DNA from: an uncultured bacterium
Lineage (GTDB): Bacteria; Cyanobacteriota; Vampirovibrionia; Gastranaerophilales; Gastranaerophilaceae
Assembly: GCA_900553845.1 (NCBI GenBank)
Contig: USEW01000031.1
Location: 1-13,668 of the forward strand
DNA: 13,668 nt
Reading direction: 5' to 3'
In this document: positions 1-6,910 of the stretch, piece by piece
How positions within the stretch are numbered: position 1 is the stretch's first letter
Layout of the letters: the number at the start of each line of letters is the position of its first letter
Translations under genes and position numbers: made by a program
Notes under the pieces: generated by a model
Database searches by the model: none
The model's input: only the letters and a program-made list of their open reading frames with translations
What the model was told of the DNA's origin: nothing

Positions 1-2
1 AA

Positions 3-80
3 GACGATTTAGCTAAAGACAATCTTGAGCAAACTGGCAAAATTAATGAGGCTATCAATATTACTAGAAATGATTTATAA
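3..80 (+). CDS. C-terminal end of an unrecognised gene (partial)
   Basis: The reading frame is open from the left edge of the window to a TAA at 78-80 and gives a 25-residue hydrophilic tail ending in ITRNDL. Its start lies outside the window. The composition (Asp, Glu, Asn, Lys, with Ile/Leu at intervals) looks like a real helical C-terminus, unlike the hydrophobic peptide in the overlapping frame. The tail is too short to assign a family. I considered guanylate kinase, a common neighbour of rpoZ, but saw no convincing match. Confidence 0.45.
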   Translation, partial: DDLAKDNLEQTGKINEAINITRNDL

Positions 81-86
81 GATAAA

Positions 87-216
87 ATGTATGACGATTT
101 TGTTCTTGAAAATTCACAAGGAGATTGACAAAATTGTTGATATTGTCAATGTTGCCAAAAGAAGGCGCAGGAAAATTGCAAATAATTACAATGATGAAAT
201 CTTTAAAAATATGTAA
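87..216 (+). pseudogene. possible broken or recoded small ORF, faintly RNA polymerase omega-like
   Basis: An ATG at 87, seven bases after the previous stop, opens a hydrophilic frame that meets TGA at 126-128 after 13 codons. From 127 the next frame continues to TAA at 214-216 with the peptide DKIVDIVNVAKRRRRKIANN and a short tail. The string IVDIVNVAKRRRRKIAN loosely resembles the conserved N-terminal helix of RNA polymerase omega, in which a hydrophobic stretch is followed by VA(A/S)xRAR(Q/K)I. Joining the two parts with a +1 shift gives only about 42 residues, short for omega (usually 60-90). The second frame is also open without a break from a TTG at 25, but that reading begins inside the preceding gene and its N-terminus looks like a shadow. 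Possible explanations are a pseudogene, a sequencing indel or recoding. The family call is weak. Confidence 0.25.
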
Positions 217-223
217 TTTATAA

Positions 224-260
224 TTTGGGTTGAATAATATTTCATATTATTCAACCCAAA
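224..260. terminator. 17-bp-arm inverted repeat between convergent genes, likely bidirectional terminator
   Basis: The arm at 224-240 (TTTGGGTTGAATAATAT) is the exact reverse complement of 244-260, with a 3-nt loop at 241-243. The hairpin sits between the plus-strand ORF ending at 216 and the minus-strand lipoprotein gene ending at 247, whose last codons and TGA stop lie inside the right arm. Neither side has a long U-tract beyond the bases in the stem, so it is not a textbook intrinsic terminator. The position and perfect pairing still argue for transcript end formation or 3'-end protection. Confidence 0.6.
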
Positions 261-657
261 AATCTCTTTGAACAAGCGGGACATTTAAATCTGTATGATA
301 AAATATCTGCATTATATAATGTCCCTTACTTCTTAAAATGATGTAATCAGTAAAATATTGTTTGTTTCTATTAATTATAAAATCTTTTGTATAGGCAATT
401 GAATAACCAAGTATATTGGTTTTATCAGAGGCTTTTACTATCTGCACACGGATAAAATCAAATTCAAAATACTTTGTTGTCAAAAATGCATAATATATAG
501 GTTTATCTTTTTCAAATTTTATATAATCAAGTTTATAATTATCCTGTGTTATTGGTTCAGTGTTAAATAAAATAATATAGTCTTTATCAAAAGAACATCC
601 AGATAAAATAAGACTTAAAAAAAACACAAGAAAGATTTTTTTTAAATTATTTATCAT
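247..657 (-). CDS. small lipoprotein of unknown function
   Basis: This 136-residue protein begins with a lipoprotein signal peptide: two lysines at 6-7, a hydrophobic stretch at 8-18 and the lipobox LSGC, with Cys21 as the expected acylated residue. After processing about 116 residues remain, rich in aromatic and beta-branched residues in alternating patterns (for example YIILRSKGHYIMQIFYHTDL), which suggests a small beta-sandwich-like domain. I do not recognise the family. Its ATG overlaps the stop of the TPR gene as ATGA, so translation is probably coupled and the two products may work together at the envelope. The final codons form one arm of the inverted repeat at 224-260. The membrane (inner or outer) carrying the lipid anchor cannot be told from the sequence. 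Confidence 0.8.
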   Translation of the reverse strand: MINNLKKIFLVFFLSLILSGCSFDKDYIILFNTEPITQDNYKLDYIKFEKDKPIYYAFLTTKYFEFDFIRVQIVKASDKTNILGYSIAYTKDFIINRNKQYFTDYIILRSKGHYIMQIFYHTDLNVPLVQRDFWVE

Positions 658-2678
658 AATTCAGTATTTGCAGTATTTTGATTTAATATTTTTATCTTGT
701 CATTGACTATTTTTCTTAAACCACTGTCATCAGTTAAAGAAACAAATTTTTGATAATTTGACAAGGCTGAATTTTGATTGTTTGTTTTTTCATAGCAAAG
801 ACCAAGACAATAATACCCAAGCGAGTATTGGGGATTTATAGAAATAACTTTATTAAATTTTTGAATAGCTTCGTCGTATTTTTTTTCATTTATATAACAT
901 AAGCCAATATTATAATAAGCGTCTTCACTTTCGGGGTTAAAGTTTAACACGTTTGAATACTCTTTAAGAGCCTCTTCGTTTTTATTCTGAAATTTATACA
1001 CATTGCCAAGACGCAGGTATGCATTTTCATATTTAGGATTTAGTGATAGTGCTTTTTTATAGTTTAAAATGGCTTCATCATATTTTTTCTCTTTAACGTA
1101 TACATCTGCTAAATCAACATAATTTGTTTCATCTTTTTCATCAAGCTGGATAAGCTTAATATAATTTTTCTTTGATTCATCAAGCATATTATTATTTTTT
1201 TGTATATTTGCAAGGGTATAAATTACAAGTTTATCTTCGGGATTCATTTCTGCAGCTGTTTTTAAAACATTAAGCGATTTATTTTTATTTCCTGACTTTT
1301 CATATAATTTGGATAAATTTACATAAATATCAGTATTTTTATTATCATAATCTAAAACTTTTTCGTATAAATCAATAGCTGTTTTTAAATCACCTGATTT
1401 TTCAGCATCAATCGCTTTATTTACATAAGCATTAATAAGGCCGTTTTTAATTTTCTCATTATTTTTAATATCTTTTTTCAAGAGTTTTTCAAATATGGAA
1501 ATAGCATCATCATATTTTTTTAAAGCACACAGAGCATTGGCTTTGTTTAAAACTATGTCTTGGTTTCTTGCGTCAAGTTGTAAAGCTTTATCATAAGTAA
1601 TAACAGCTTTTTCATAATCACCTAATAGATGAAAACTTTTAGCAAGTTCGTAAGTAAAATCAAAATTGGCAGGTTCTAAGTTCAAAGCTTTTTCAAAATA
1701 ATTTATTGCATCTTCATACTGTTTATTTTTTTGATAAATGGTTCCAAGATTATAATATGCAAGCGGATTGTCAGCATTTTTTTCAATATAATCATTGTAT
1801 TTTTGTATTGCTTTTTCATTATTTCCCTGGAATGCAAGCAGATTTGCGTAGTCAAAATTTAATTCATCTGCATTTGGGTTAATTCTAAATGCATTTTCAA
1901 AATTTATTAAAGCTTCATCGTAATCACTTTGTTTCATGTTTGTTAAAGCTAAGTTTCCGTATGAAGCCCAATCGTTAGGGTTTTTATTTACAGCTTTTTT
2001 TAAGAATTCTGCTGCCATATCAAGCTCGTTTGTTTTAAGCAAAGCAAGACCATAATTTGAAAATTGTTTAAATCCGCTTGGGTTGTCGGTATATAATTTT
2101 CCATAAATTGCAAGTGCATTTTGGATGTCGTTTGTTTTCATATAACAGGATGCCAAGTTTTCATGTGCTTCAATATTATCTGGATAGTTGCTTAAAAACT
2201 TTTTGTAATAATTTATTGCATCATCGTAATTTTCAAGCAGGTATGCTGTATTAGCAAGGTTAACATAATTATAGGTATAATCTGGGAATATCTCAAGTGC
2301 TTCAAGGTAAGAATTGTAAGCATTCTTATAATCGTGCCTTAATTCGTAAACATTACCGACCGAAATATGCAAAAACGCATCATTTGGCTGTAATTTCAAA
2401 GCTTTTTTATATGCATCAAGTGCATTTTGCCAGTCACCTATTTCAACAAAAAGACCGCCTTGTTTTGTATAAAGAATTGCTTCATGTGAATCAAGTTCAA
2501 TAGCTTTACTTAGATCATTAATAGCATCAAAATATCTTTTCTCGCTTTCGTTATTCTGAGCACTTTGAAAGTATTTTAAAGCTTCATTTGACATTTTAGC
2601 CTGAGAAACTAGATGAGCGTTTAATGAAAAAGCACATATTGCTATCAATGTAGTTGTTACTTTTTTAAATTCCACCAT
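654..2678 (-). CDS. secreted TPR-repeat protein (about 18 repeats)
   Basis: The protein has 674 residues. Residues 1-27 look like a Sec signal peptide: FKK, then a hydrophobic TTTLIAICAF segment, with likely cleavage after SQA. From about residue 28 to 655 it consists of about 18 consecutive 34-residue tetratricopeptide repeats with the usual pattern of Gly/Ala at position 8, Tyr at 11, Ala at 20 and Pro near 32 (for example YYNLGTIYQKN followed by YEDAINYFEKALNLEP). One repeat near residues 400-440 carries an insertion of about 8 residues. There is no enzymatic domain, so the expected role is a superhelical scaffold binding partner proteins, outside the cytoplasm if the signal is used. The start is supported by AAGGA at 2690-2686, seven bases before the ATG. 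The lipoprotein gene overlaps its stop. The partner and pathway are unknown. Confidence 0.88.
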   Translation of the reverse strand: MVEFKKVTTTLIAICAFSLNAHLVSQAKMSNEALKYFQSAQNNESEKRYFDAINDLSKAIELDSHEAILYTKQGGLFVEIGDWQNALDAYKKALKLQPNDAFLHISVGNVYELRHDYKNAYNSYLEALEIFPDYTYNYVNLANTAYLLENYDDAINYYKKFLSNYPDNIEAHENLASCYMKTNDIQNALAIYGKLYTDNPSGFKQFSNYGLALLKTNELDMAAEFLKKAVNKNPNDWASYGNLALTNMKQSDYDEALINFENAFRINPNADELNFDYANLLAFQGNNEKAIQKYNDYIEKNADNPLAYYNLGTIYQKNKQYEDAINYFEKALNLEPANFDFTYELAKSFHLLGDYEKAVITYDKALQLDARNQDIVLNKANALCALKKYDDAISIFEKLLKKDIKNNEKIKNGLINAYVNKAIDAEKSGDLKTAIDLYEKVLDYDNKNTDIYVNLSKLYEKSGNKNKSLNVLKTAAEMNPEDKLVIYTLANIQKNNNMLDESKKNYIKLIQLDEKDETNYVDLADVYVKEKKYDEAILNYKKALSLNPKYENAYLRLGNVYKFQNKNEEALKEYSNVLNFNPESEDAYYNIGLCYINEKKYDEAIQKFNKVISINPQYSLGYYCLGLCYEKTNNQNSALSNYQKFVSLTDDSGLRKIVNDKIKILNQNTANTEL

Positions 2679-2728
2679 ATAAAAATCCTTATATTCTGGC
2701 TTTTCAGCATAACTTACGTCTTATATAA

Positions 2729-2757
2729 ATTATCTTATCTATTTAAAAAAAAATCAA
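2729..2757 (-). promoter_or_regulatory. candidate sigma-70-type promoter for the TPR-lipoprotein pair
   Basis: Read on the minus strand, TTGATT (2757-2752) and GATAAT (2734-2729) are separated by 17 bases, which would place the transcription start near 2722 and leave a leader of about 44 nt with the AAGGA ribosome site. The -35 element lies inside the terminator hairpin and T-run of the upstream dxr gene. In DNA this AT-rich such matches arise by chance, so the call is tentative. Confidence 0.3.
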
Positions 2758-2769
2758 TAGTTTTATTGA
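2745..2769 (-). terminator. intrinsic terminator of dxr
   Basis: On the minus strand TCAATA (2769-2764) pairs with TATTGA (2759-2754) across a 4-nt loop and is followed directly by nine T (2753-2745). The dxr stop codon (2765-2763) lies partly in the stem. The stem is short and AT-rich, but the long T-run and the position right at the end of dxr make it a plausible rho-independent terminator. Confidence 0.55.
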
Positions 2770-3914
2770 CTATTTAACAAACAAAGTGTTTTCTTGCGCA
2801 CCTGTTCATCTTCAATAAATATTTCATCAATTGTTGGATTTTTAATATTTTTATAGCTTTCAACTATTTTAAAAATAATATCATTAATTTCAGAAAATTT
2901 AATTTTGCCATCAAGAAATGCCATCACAGCTTCTTCGTTGACCGCATTAAGACATAACGGCATAGTGCCTCCTTCTTTGCCTGATTGATATGCAAGTTTT
3001 AAAAGTGGAAATTTTTTATAATCGGGTTCAAAAAACGTCAAATTTGCGCATTGAACAAAATCAAAAGACGATGTTTTAATCCCCCGGACTCTTTCTGGAT
3101 AGGTAAGAGCATATTGAATAGGAATATGCATGCTCGGGGAACCCATCTGTGCAATAACACTTCCATCTTTATATTCAACAGCACTATGAATTATGCTTTC
3201 AGGATGGACAACAACTTTTATATGATTATAATCAATATCAAACAAATGATGTGCCTCAATAACTTCTAGCCCTTTATTCATTAAGCTTGCCGAATCAACC
3301 GTTATTTTTTTACCCATATTCCATTTGGGATGAGAAAGAACTTTTGAAATGTCGGCTTTTTTCATCTCATCTTCGGGTGTGTGCAGAAAAGGACCGCCAG
3401 AAGCTGTAATCAAAAGATTATTTACAAAAGAATGACTGTTACCTCTTAAACATTGAAAAACTGCGCTATGTTCTGAATCAACCGGCAATAATTCGACTTT
3501 ATGCTTCTTAACAAGATTTATAACAATGTCGCCAGCTGTTATAAGTGTTTCTTTGTTTGCCAAAGCTATGTTTATTCCGTTTTTAATAGCTTCTATTGTT
3601 GGTTTTAAACCGATTTTGCCAGAAACCGCAACAACCAGAATATCTATTTTTTCCTCAGAAGCAAGTTCTATAAGACCATTTTCACCATATAAAAATTTAA
3701 TATCCTTAAAAATATCTTTTAATTTTAAAGCATCGTCTTTGTTTTTTACACATACAATATTTGGATGAAATTTTTGTATCTGTGATTTTAGAAGTTCTAT
3801 ATTTTTACCTGCTGAAAGCCCTGCAACCTGATATTTTTCTTCAAGTTTTTCAATTACTTCAAGCGTCTGACGTCCTATAGAACCTGTTGAACCTAAAATT
3901 GTAACTTTTTTCAT
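2763..3914 (-). CDS. dxr: 1-deoxy-D-xylulose 5-phosphate reductoisomerase
   Basis: This enzyme (also called IspC) carries out the NADPH-dependent rearrangement and reduction of deoxyxylulose 5-phosphate to 2-C-methyl-D-erythritol 4-phosphate, the committed step of the MEP isoprenoid pathway in the cytoplasm. The 383 residues match the usual family length. Visible signatures are the dinucleotide loop GSTGSIG (8-14), ALANKE (117-122), the metal site PVDSEHS with Asp146 and Glu148, the substrate loop around SHPKWNMG (194-201), DSASLMNKGLE (207-217) with the third metal ligand Glu217, and HPES. The C-terminal helical domain is present. No Shine-Dalgarno site precedes the ATG; a TATACT box lies 9 bases upstream, so the message may be nearly leaderless. 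A terminator hairpin overlaps the stop codon, so dxr is probably its own transcription unit. Confidence 0.97.
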   Translation of the reverse strand: MKKVTILGSTGSIGRQTLEVIEKLEEKYQVAGLSAGKNIELLKSQIQKFHPNIVCVKNKDDALKLKDIFKDIKFLYGENGLIELASEEKIDILVVAVSGKIGLKPTIEAIKNGINIALANKETLITAGDIVINLVKKHKVELLPVDSEHSAVFQCLRGNSHSFVNNLLITASGGPFLHTPEDEMKKADISKVLSHPKWNMGKKITVDSASLMNKGLEVIEAHHLFDIDYNHIKVVVHPESIIHSAVEYKDGSVIAQMGSPSMHIPIQYALTYPERVRGIKTSSFDFVQCANLTFFEPDYKKFPLLKLAYQSGKEGGTMPLCLNAVNEEAVMAFLDGKIKFSEINDIIFKIVESYKNIKNPTIDEIFIEDEQVRKKTLCLLNSQ

Positions 3915-3923
3915 AGTAACTTT

Positions 3924-3929
3924 AGTATA
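3924..3929 (-). promoter_or_regulatory. -10-like box close to the dxr start
   Basis: TATACT on the minus strand (3929-3924) is a 5/6 match to the sigma-70 -10 consensus and ends 9 bases before the dxr ATG. Transcription would start within about three bases of the ATG. No convincing -35 box is visible at 16-18 bases spacing. There is no ribosome-binding site between box and start, which fits a very short leader. Confidence 0.3.
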
Positions 3930-3951
3930 ACATCAAGAAGAAAAAAAATAC

Positions 3952-3969
3952 TCAAAAAAATTTTTTTGA
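3952..3969. repeat. perfect 18-bp palindrome in the divergent dxr/LCP intergenic region
   Basis: TCAAAAAAATTTTTTTGA is its own reverse complement and lies 38 bp from the dxr start and 35 bp from the LCP start. It could be an operator for the divergent pair, or a stiff A-tract/T-tract DNA element. The core is simple A7T7, so chance is possible in this background. Confidence 0.4.
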
Positions 3970-4003
3970 AGTAAAATAATTATTAAGAACAAAAGGATTT
4001 GTT

Positions 4004-5323
4004 ATGAAAGATTTAAGAAATAAAAATATAAACCAATATGATAGATATAATATGTTTAACGAATATAATGGAAATAATAAATCTCAACTGCAGAAACCCA
4101 AAAAAAGATTTTCAAGTGCTCTTCTTTTATTAACCTTTTTTTGCGTGCTTATATGCACTCTTGGTGTGGTTTTTGCAATTCCTGAATCAGGTGTAATATT
4201 TAACAAACTACCGTTTTTAAAACTGGATAAGCCAGAAGAGCAGAGTTTTAACCTTCCACTGTTTAAAAAACGCCAGAATATTTTAATACTTGGTGTTGAT
4301 AAAAACCCTGAAGGAGATGATCCATTTTTAAATACAAGGTCGGACACTATAATTCTAGTTAATATAGATCCGAAACAAAGGTCTATCAATGCAATTTCAA
4401 TACCTCGAGACAGTAAAGTTTATATTGCAGGTGATTATGGCATACAGAAAATAAACTCGGCACACGCATATGGCGGAGTTGAGCTTGCAAAGAAAACTGT
4501 TGAGAATACACTTGGTGTTAAAGTAGACAGATATATTGCGGTTAACTCCGAAGCAATTATAAAACTTGTCGATATCCTTGAAGGTGTTCCGGTTTATGTT
4601 GAAAAAGACATGTATTACCGTGATTATTCTGGTAAACTAAATGTTGGTCTGTCAAAAGGTCATCACATTTTAAACGGCAAACAGGCTGAAGGGTATTTAA
4701 GATTTAGAAAAGACGGCCTTGGTGATATAGGACGTACATCTCGTCAACAGTGGTTTTTAAGAAATTTATTAACACGGCTTCAGTCACCAGTGACAATTAC
4801 AAAAATACCTGAAATTTTGAATCTTATTAATGAATATGTAAAAACAGATATGAGTATGTATGAAATATCTAATTTTGCAGCCATGGCAAAGGATTTTAGT
4901 CTTGACAATGTCGAAGTCGCAACGTTACCAGGAGCTCCTTCTAAAAAAGGTGCAATATCATATTGGATACTTGACCCCGAACAAACCCAGGAAATGGTTG
5001 ATAGACTTATTTACCGTAAAAAGGTTAAAACAGAGGATATAAACTACCAACTTACAGCAGGAATAATATATTCTTCACTAAATGCTGACAAAGCACAGAA
5101 AATTAAAGAAAGTCTTGAAAACAAAGGCTATAGTGTTAATATGTTGCATATGAAACACATACCACATGCACAATTTATTTCGCATCAAAGCACTGTCACT
5201 AATGACACGGCAAATAAAATAAAAGGTGAAATACCTGATATTAAAGATTATCAGTTTGTTTATGACCCGTTAAAAATTTATTGCGTAAATAGTGATTTTA
5301 CATTAATAATTTCGGAAACATAA
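4004..5323 (+). CDS. LytR-CpsA-Psr (LCP) family cell-wall glycopolymer ligase
   Basis: LCP enzymes move lipid-linked glycopolymers onto peptidoglycan at the outer face of the cytoplasmic membrane. This 439-residue protein has a cytoplasmic N-terminus rich in Asn, Tyr and Lys (1-35), a single membrane segment at about 37-59, and an LCP domain from about 91 to 257. Expected catalytic and pyrophosphate-binding residues are present: LGVDK with Asp99, TRSDT with Arg112 and Asp114, IPRDS with Arg135, and the block RFRKDGLGDIGRTSRQQ (233-249). Residues from about 349 to the end resemble the LytR_C domain that often follows LCP. An AAGGA site at 3993-3997, six bases from the ATG, supports the start. 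It leads a plus-strand run with nitroreductase, hisG and mazG. The acceptor polymer cannot be told from the sequence. Confidence 0.92.
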   Translation: MKDLRNKNINQYDRYNMFNEYNGNNKSQLQKPKKRFSSALLLLTFFCVLICTLGVVFAIPESGVIFNKLPFLKLDKPEEQSFNLPLFKKRQNILILGVDKNPEGDDPFLNTRSDTIILVNIDPKQRSINAISIPRDSKVYIAGDYGIQKINSAHAYGGVELAKKTVENTLGVKVDRYIAVNSEAIIKLVDILEGVPVYVEKDMYYRDYSGKLNVGLSKGHHILNGKQAEGYLRFRKDGLGDIGRTSRQQWFLRNLLTRLQSPVTITKIPEILNLINEYVKTDMSMYEISNFAAMAKDFSLDNVEVATLPGAPSKKGAISYWILDPEQTQEMVDRLIYRKKVKTEDINYQLTAGIIYSSLNADKAQKIKESLENKGYSVNMLHMKHIPHAQFISHQSTVTNDTANKIKGEIPDIKDYQFVYDPLKIYCVNSDFTLIISET

Positions 5324-5343
5324 TTAAAAGGAGACAACTTTTT

Positions 5344-5997
5344 ATGGTTTTAGATTTAATTGAGAAGCGTTTTAGTGTAAGAAAATACAAGGACAAAAAA
5401 GTTGAAGATGAAAAAATAAGGGAAATATTAAATGCTGGAAGACTTGCTCCTTCCTGGATGAATTCCCAGCCATGGCATTTTATAGTTATAGACGATCCGG
5501 GAAAAAAAGAACTTCTTGCTGAAATGTGCCTTGGACAAAAACATGTATCGCAAGCAAGCCATGTTATTATTATGCTTGCAGATTCTTTGGCATTTAACCG
5601 TACAAGATTCGGCAAAGTGCTTAAGGAAAGTGGAAAGTCCGATTTCGATATTGATATGGTATTTAAAAATCAGATATTGAATCCTGCATTACTTGGAGAC
5701 AGTACACTTCTTCTAAGACTTATGGAACAAACAACATATGCTTTATCGTATATGACACTTGAAGCTCAGAATCAGGGACTTGGCTGTTGTGTTGTAGGTG
5801 CTATGATGAATGAGCTTACTTGTGCTGATACTAATTTTATCCAAATAATAAAAGAACAATTTCAACTTCCTGAAGAATTCTTTATAACAGCCATTTTGAC
5901 TTTAGGATATATGGATGATGAAATTAAAATGCCAAAAAAACTAAGAAAAGAGTTTGATGAAGTTGTTTCATTGAATACGTTTGGTAATAAATTATAA
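5344..5997 (+). CDS. nitroreductase-family FMN oxidoreductase
   Basis: This 217-residue protein belongs to the nitroreductase-fold flavoproteins, which use FMN and NAD(P)H to reduce nitroaromatics, quinones or other electron-poor substrates, usually as cytoplasmic homodimers. The N-terminal FMN phosphate motif RFSVRKY (9-15) is present, as are the family signature APSWMNSQPWHF (35-46) and the C-terminal flavin-facing segment GLGCCVVG (145-152), followed by the usual predicted GY strand near ILTLGYMDDE. An insertion-like helical stretch at about 83-130 is longer than in minimal members. The start has a strong AAAGGAG site at 5327-5333, ten bases from the ATG. It lies 20 bp after the LCP gene and 35 bp before hisG, so it is probably cotranscribed. 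The physiological substrate is unknown. Confidence 0.9.
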   Translation: MVLDLIEKRFSVRKYKDKKVEDEKIREILNAGRLAPSWMNSQPWHFIVIDDPGKKELLAEMCLGQKHVSQASHVIIMLADSLAFNRTRFGKVLKESGKSDFDIDMVFKNQILNPALLGDSTLLLRLMEQTTYALSYMTLEAQNQGLGCCVVGAMMNELTCADTNFIQIIKEQFQLPEEFFITAILTLGYMDDEIKMPKKLRKEFDEVVSLNTFGNKL

Positions 5998-6032
5998 TAT
6001 GTAAAAATAAAAAATAAGAAAGTTTTTAAAAG

Positions 6033-6899
6033 ATGACTACATTAAAAATAGCAATCCCAAATAAAGGAAGATTATCTGAAAAAATATATGATCTACTTGA
6101 CCGTTCTGGTTTAAAATTTCCATCAAAAGATGAACGTAGTTTAACTGTATGCACAAAAGACAATAAATATTCAATAATTTTTGTAAGAACCCAGGACATT
6201 CCGCGCTTTGTTGAGATGAAGGTTGCTGATGTGGGTTTTACAGGGCTGGATATAGTTAAAGAATTAAAAAGTGATGTTGATATAATCATGGATCTGGATT
6301 TTGGACGTTGTGATATGGTGGTTGCAGTAAAAGAAGAAGAAAAGTATGAAACTTCAGCTGATTTACCGCGGGATATAAAAGTGGCTACTTCTTTTCCTAA
6401 TATTGCAAAAGAATATTTTGAAAAATTGAATAAAAATCCAAAAATTATTGAAGTTTCAGGTGCAACTGAAATAACACCTCGTTTGGGATTGTCTGATGTT
6501 GTTGTTGACATTACATCATCTGGTGCAACATTAAAATCCAATAAGTTACGTATTATTGATAATATTTTATCTTCAAGTGCCATAATTATTGCATCAAAAG
6601 ACTTAAATCAAGAAAAACAACAAAAAGTATCATCACTTTTAAGGGCATTAAAAAGTGTAATTGATTCAAAGGGAAAAAAATATTTGATGGCCCATGTTCC
6701 AAAGGATTCTTTGAATCAAATAAAAAAATTTTTACCGGGTCTTTCTTCTCCTACTGTCACTTCGCTTCTTGATGACGATAAAAATGTTGTAATCCATGTT
6801 GTTGTTGATGAAGACGAAGTTTATGAAAGTATTGATAAGCTGAAAAACCTTGGTGGACGAGGTATTTTGATTATGACTGTTGAACAAATGGTGGCTTGA
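6033..6899 (+). CDS. hisG: ATP phosphoribosyltransferase, long form
   Basis: HisG joins ATP and PRPP to give phosphoribosyl-ATP, the first and feedback-controlled step of histidine synthesis. The 288 residues correspond to the long form with a C-terminal regulatory domain. The catalytic part begins with LKIAIPNKGRL (4-14), includes DVGFTGLDIV (66-75), and carries the PRPP-binding loop VDITSSGATL (158-167). Residues from about 215 to 286 (KKYLMAHVPKD, then the GGRGILIMTVEQM end) match the HisG_C ACT-like domain that binds histidine, so this enzyme should not need HisZ. The ribosome site is weak (AAAAG next to the ATG). The stop overlaps the TTG at 6896 and lies 11 bases before the preferred mazG start. 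The next three pathway steps are on the fused gene at 9328-10569, opposite strand. Confidence 0.96.
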   Translation: MTTLKIAIPNKGRLSEKIYDLLDRSGLKFPSKDERSLTVCTKDNKYSIIFVRTQDIPRFVEMKVADVGFTGLDIVKELKSDVDIIMDLDFGRCDMVVAVKEEEKYETSADLPRDIKVATSFPNIAKEYFEKLNKNPKIIEVSGATEITPRLGLSDVVVDITSSGATLKSNKLRIIDNILSSSAIIIASKDLNQEKQQKVSSLLRALKSVIDSKGKKYLMAHVPKDSLNQIKKFLPGLSSPTVTSLLDDDKNVVIHVVVDEDEVYESIDKLKNLGGRGILIMTVEQMVA

Positions 6900-6910
6900 G
6901 AAATTATAAA

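Noticed and set aside
25..216. uninterrupted 63-codon plus-strand frame starting with TTG
   Set aside because: Its first part overlaps the hydrophilic tail of the upstream gene in another frame and reads as a hydrophobic shadow. Only the last 30 or so codons look protein-like, and these are treated as part of the possible broken ORF at 87-216.
654..2678. possible DNA-level tandem repeat or CRISPR-like array
   Set aside because: The periodicity of about 102 bp comes from 34-residue TPR units; the units differ at the nucleotide level and have no spacer structure.
4084..4389. 101-codon minus-strand frame opposite the LCP gene
   Set aside because: It is antisense to the membrane segment and LCP motifs and has no independent support.
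6026..6583. 185-codon open frame on the minus strand inside hisG
   Set aside because: It lies wholly within hisG, which has unmistakable motifs; the minus-strand peptide is Ser/Thr/Phe-rich as expected from the complement of an AT-rich gene, and has no recognisable domain.
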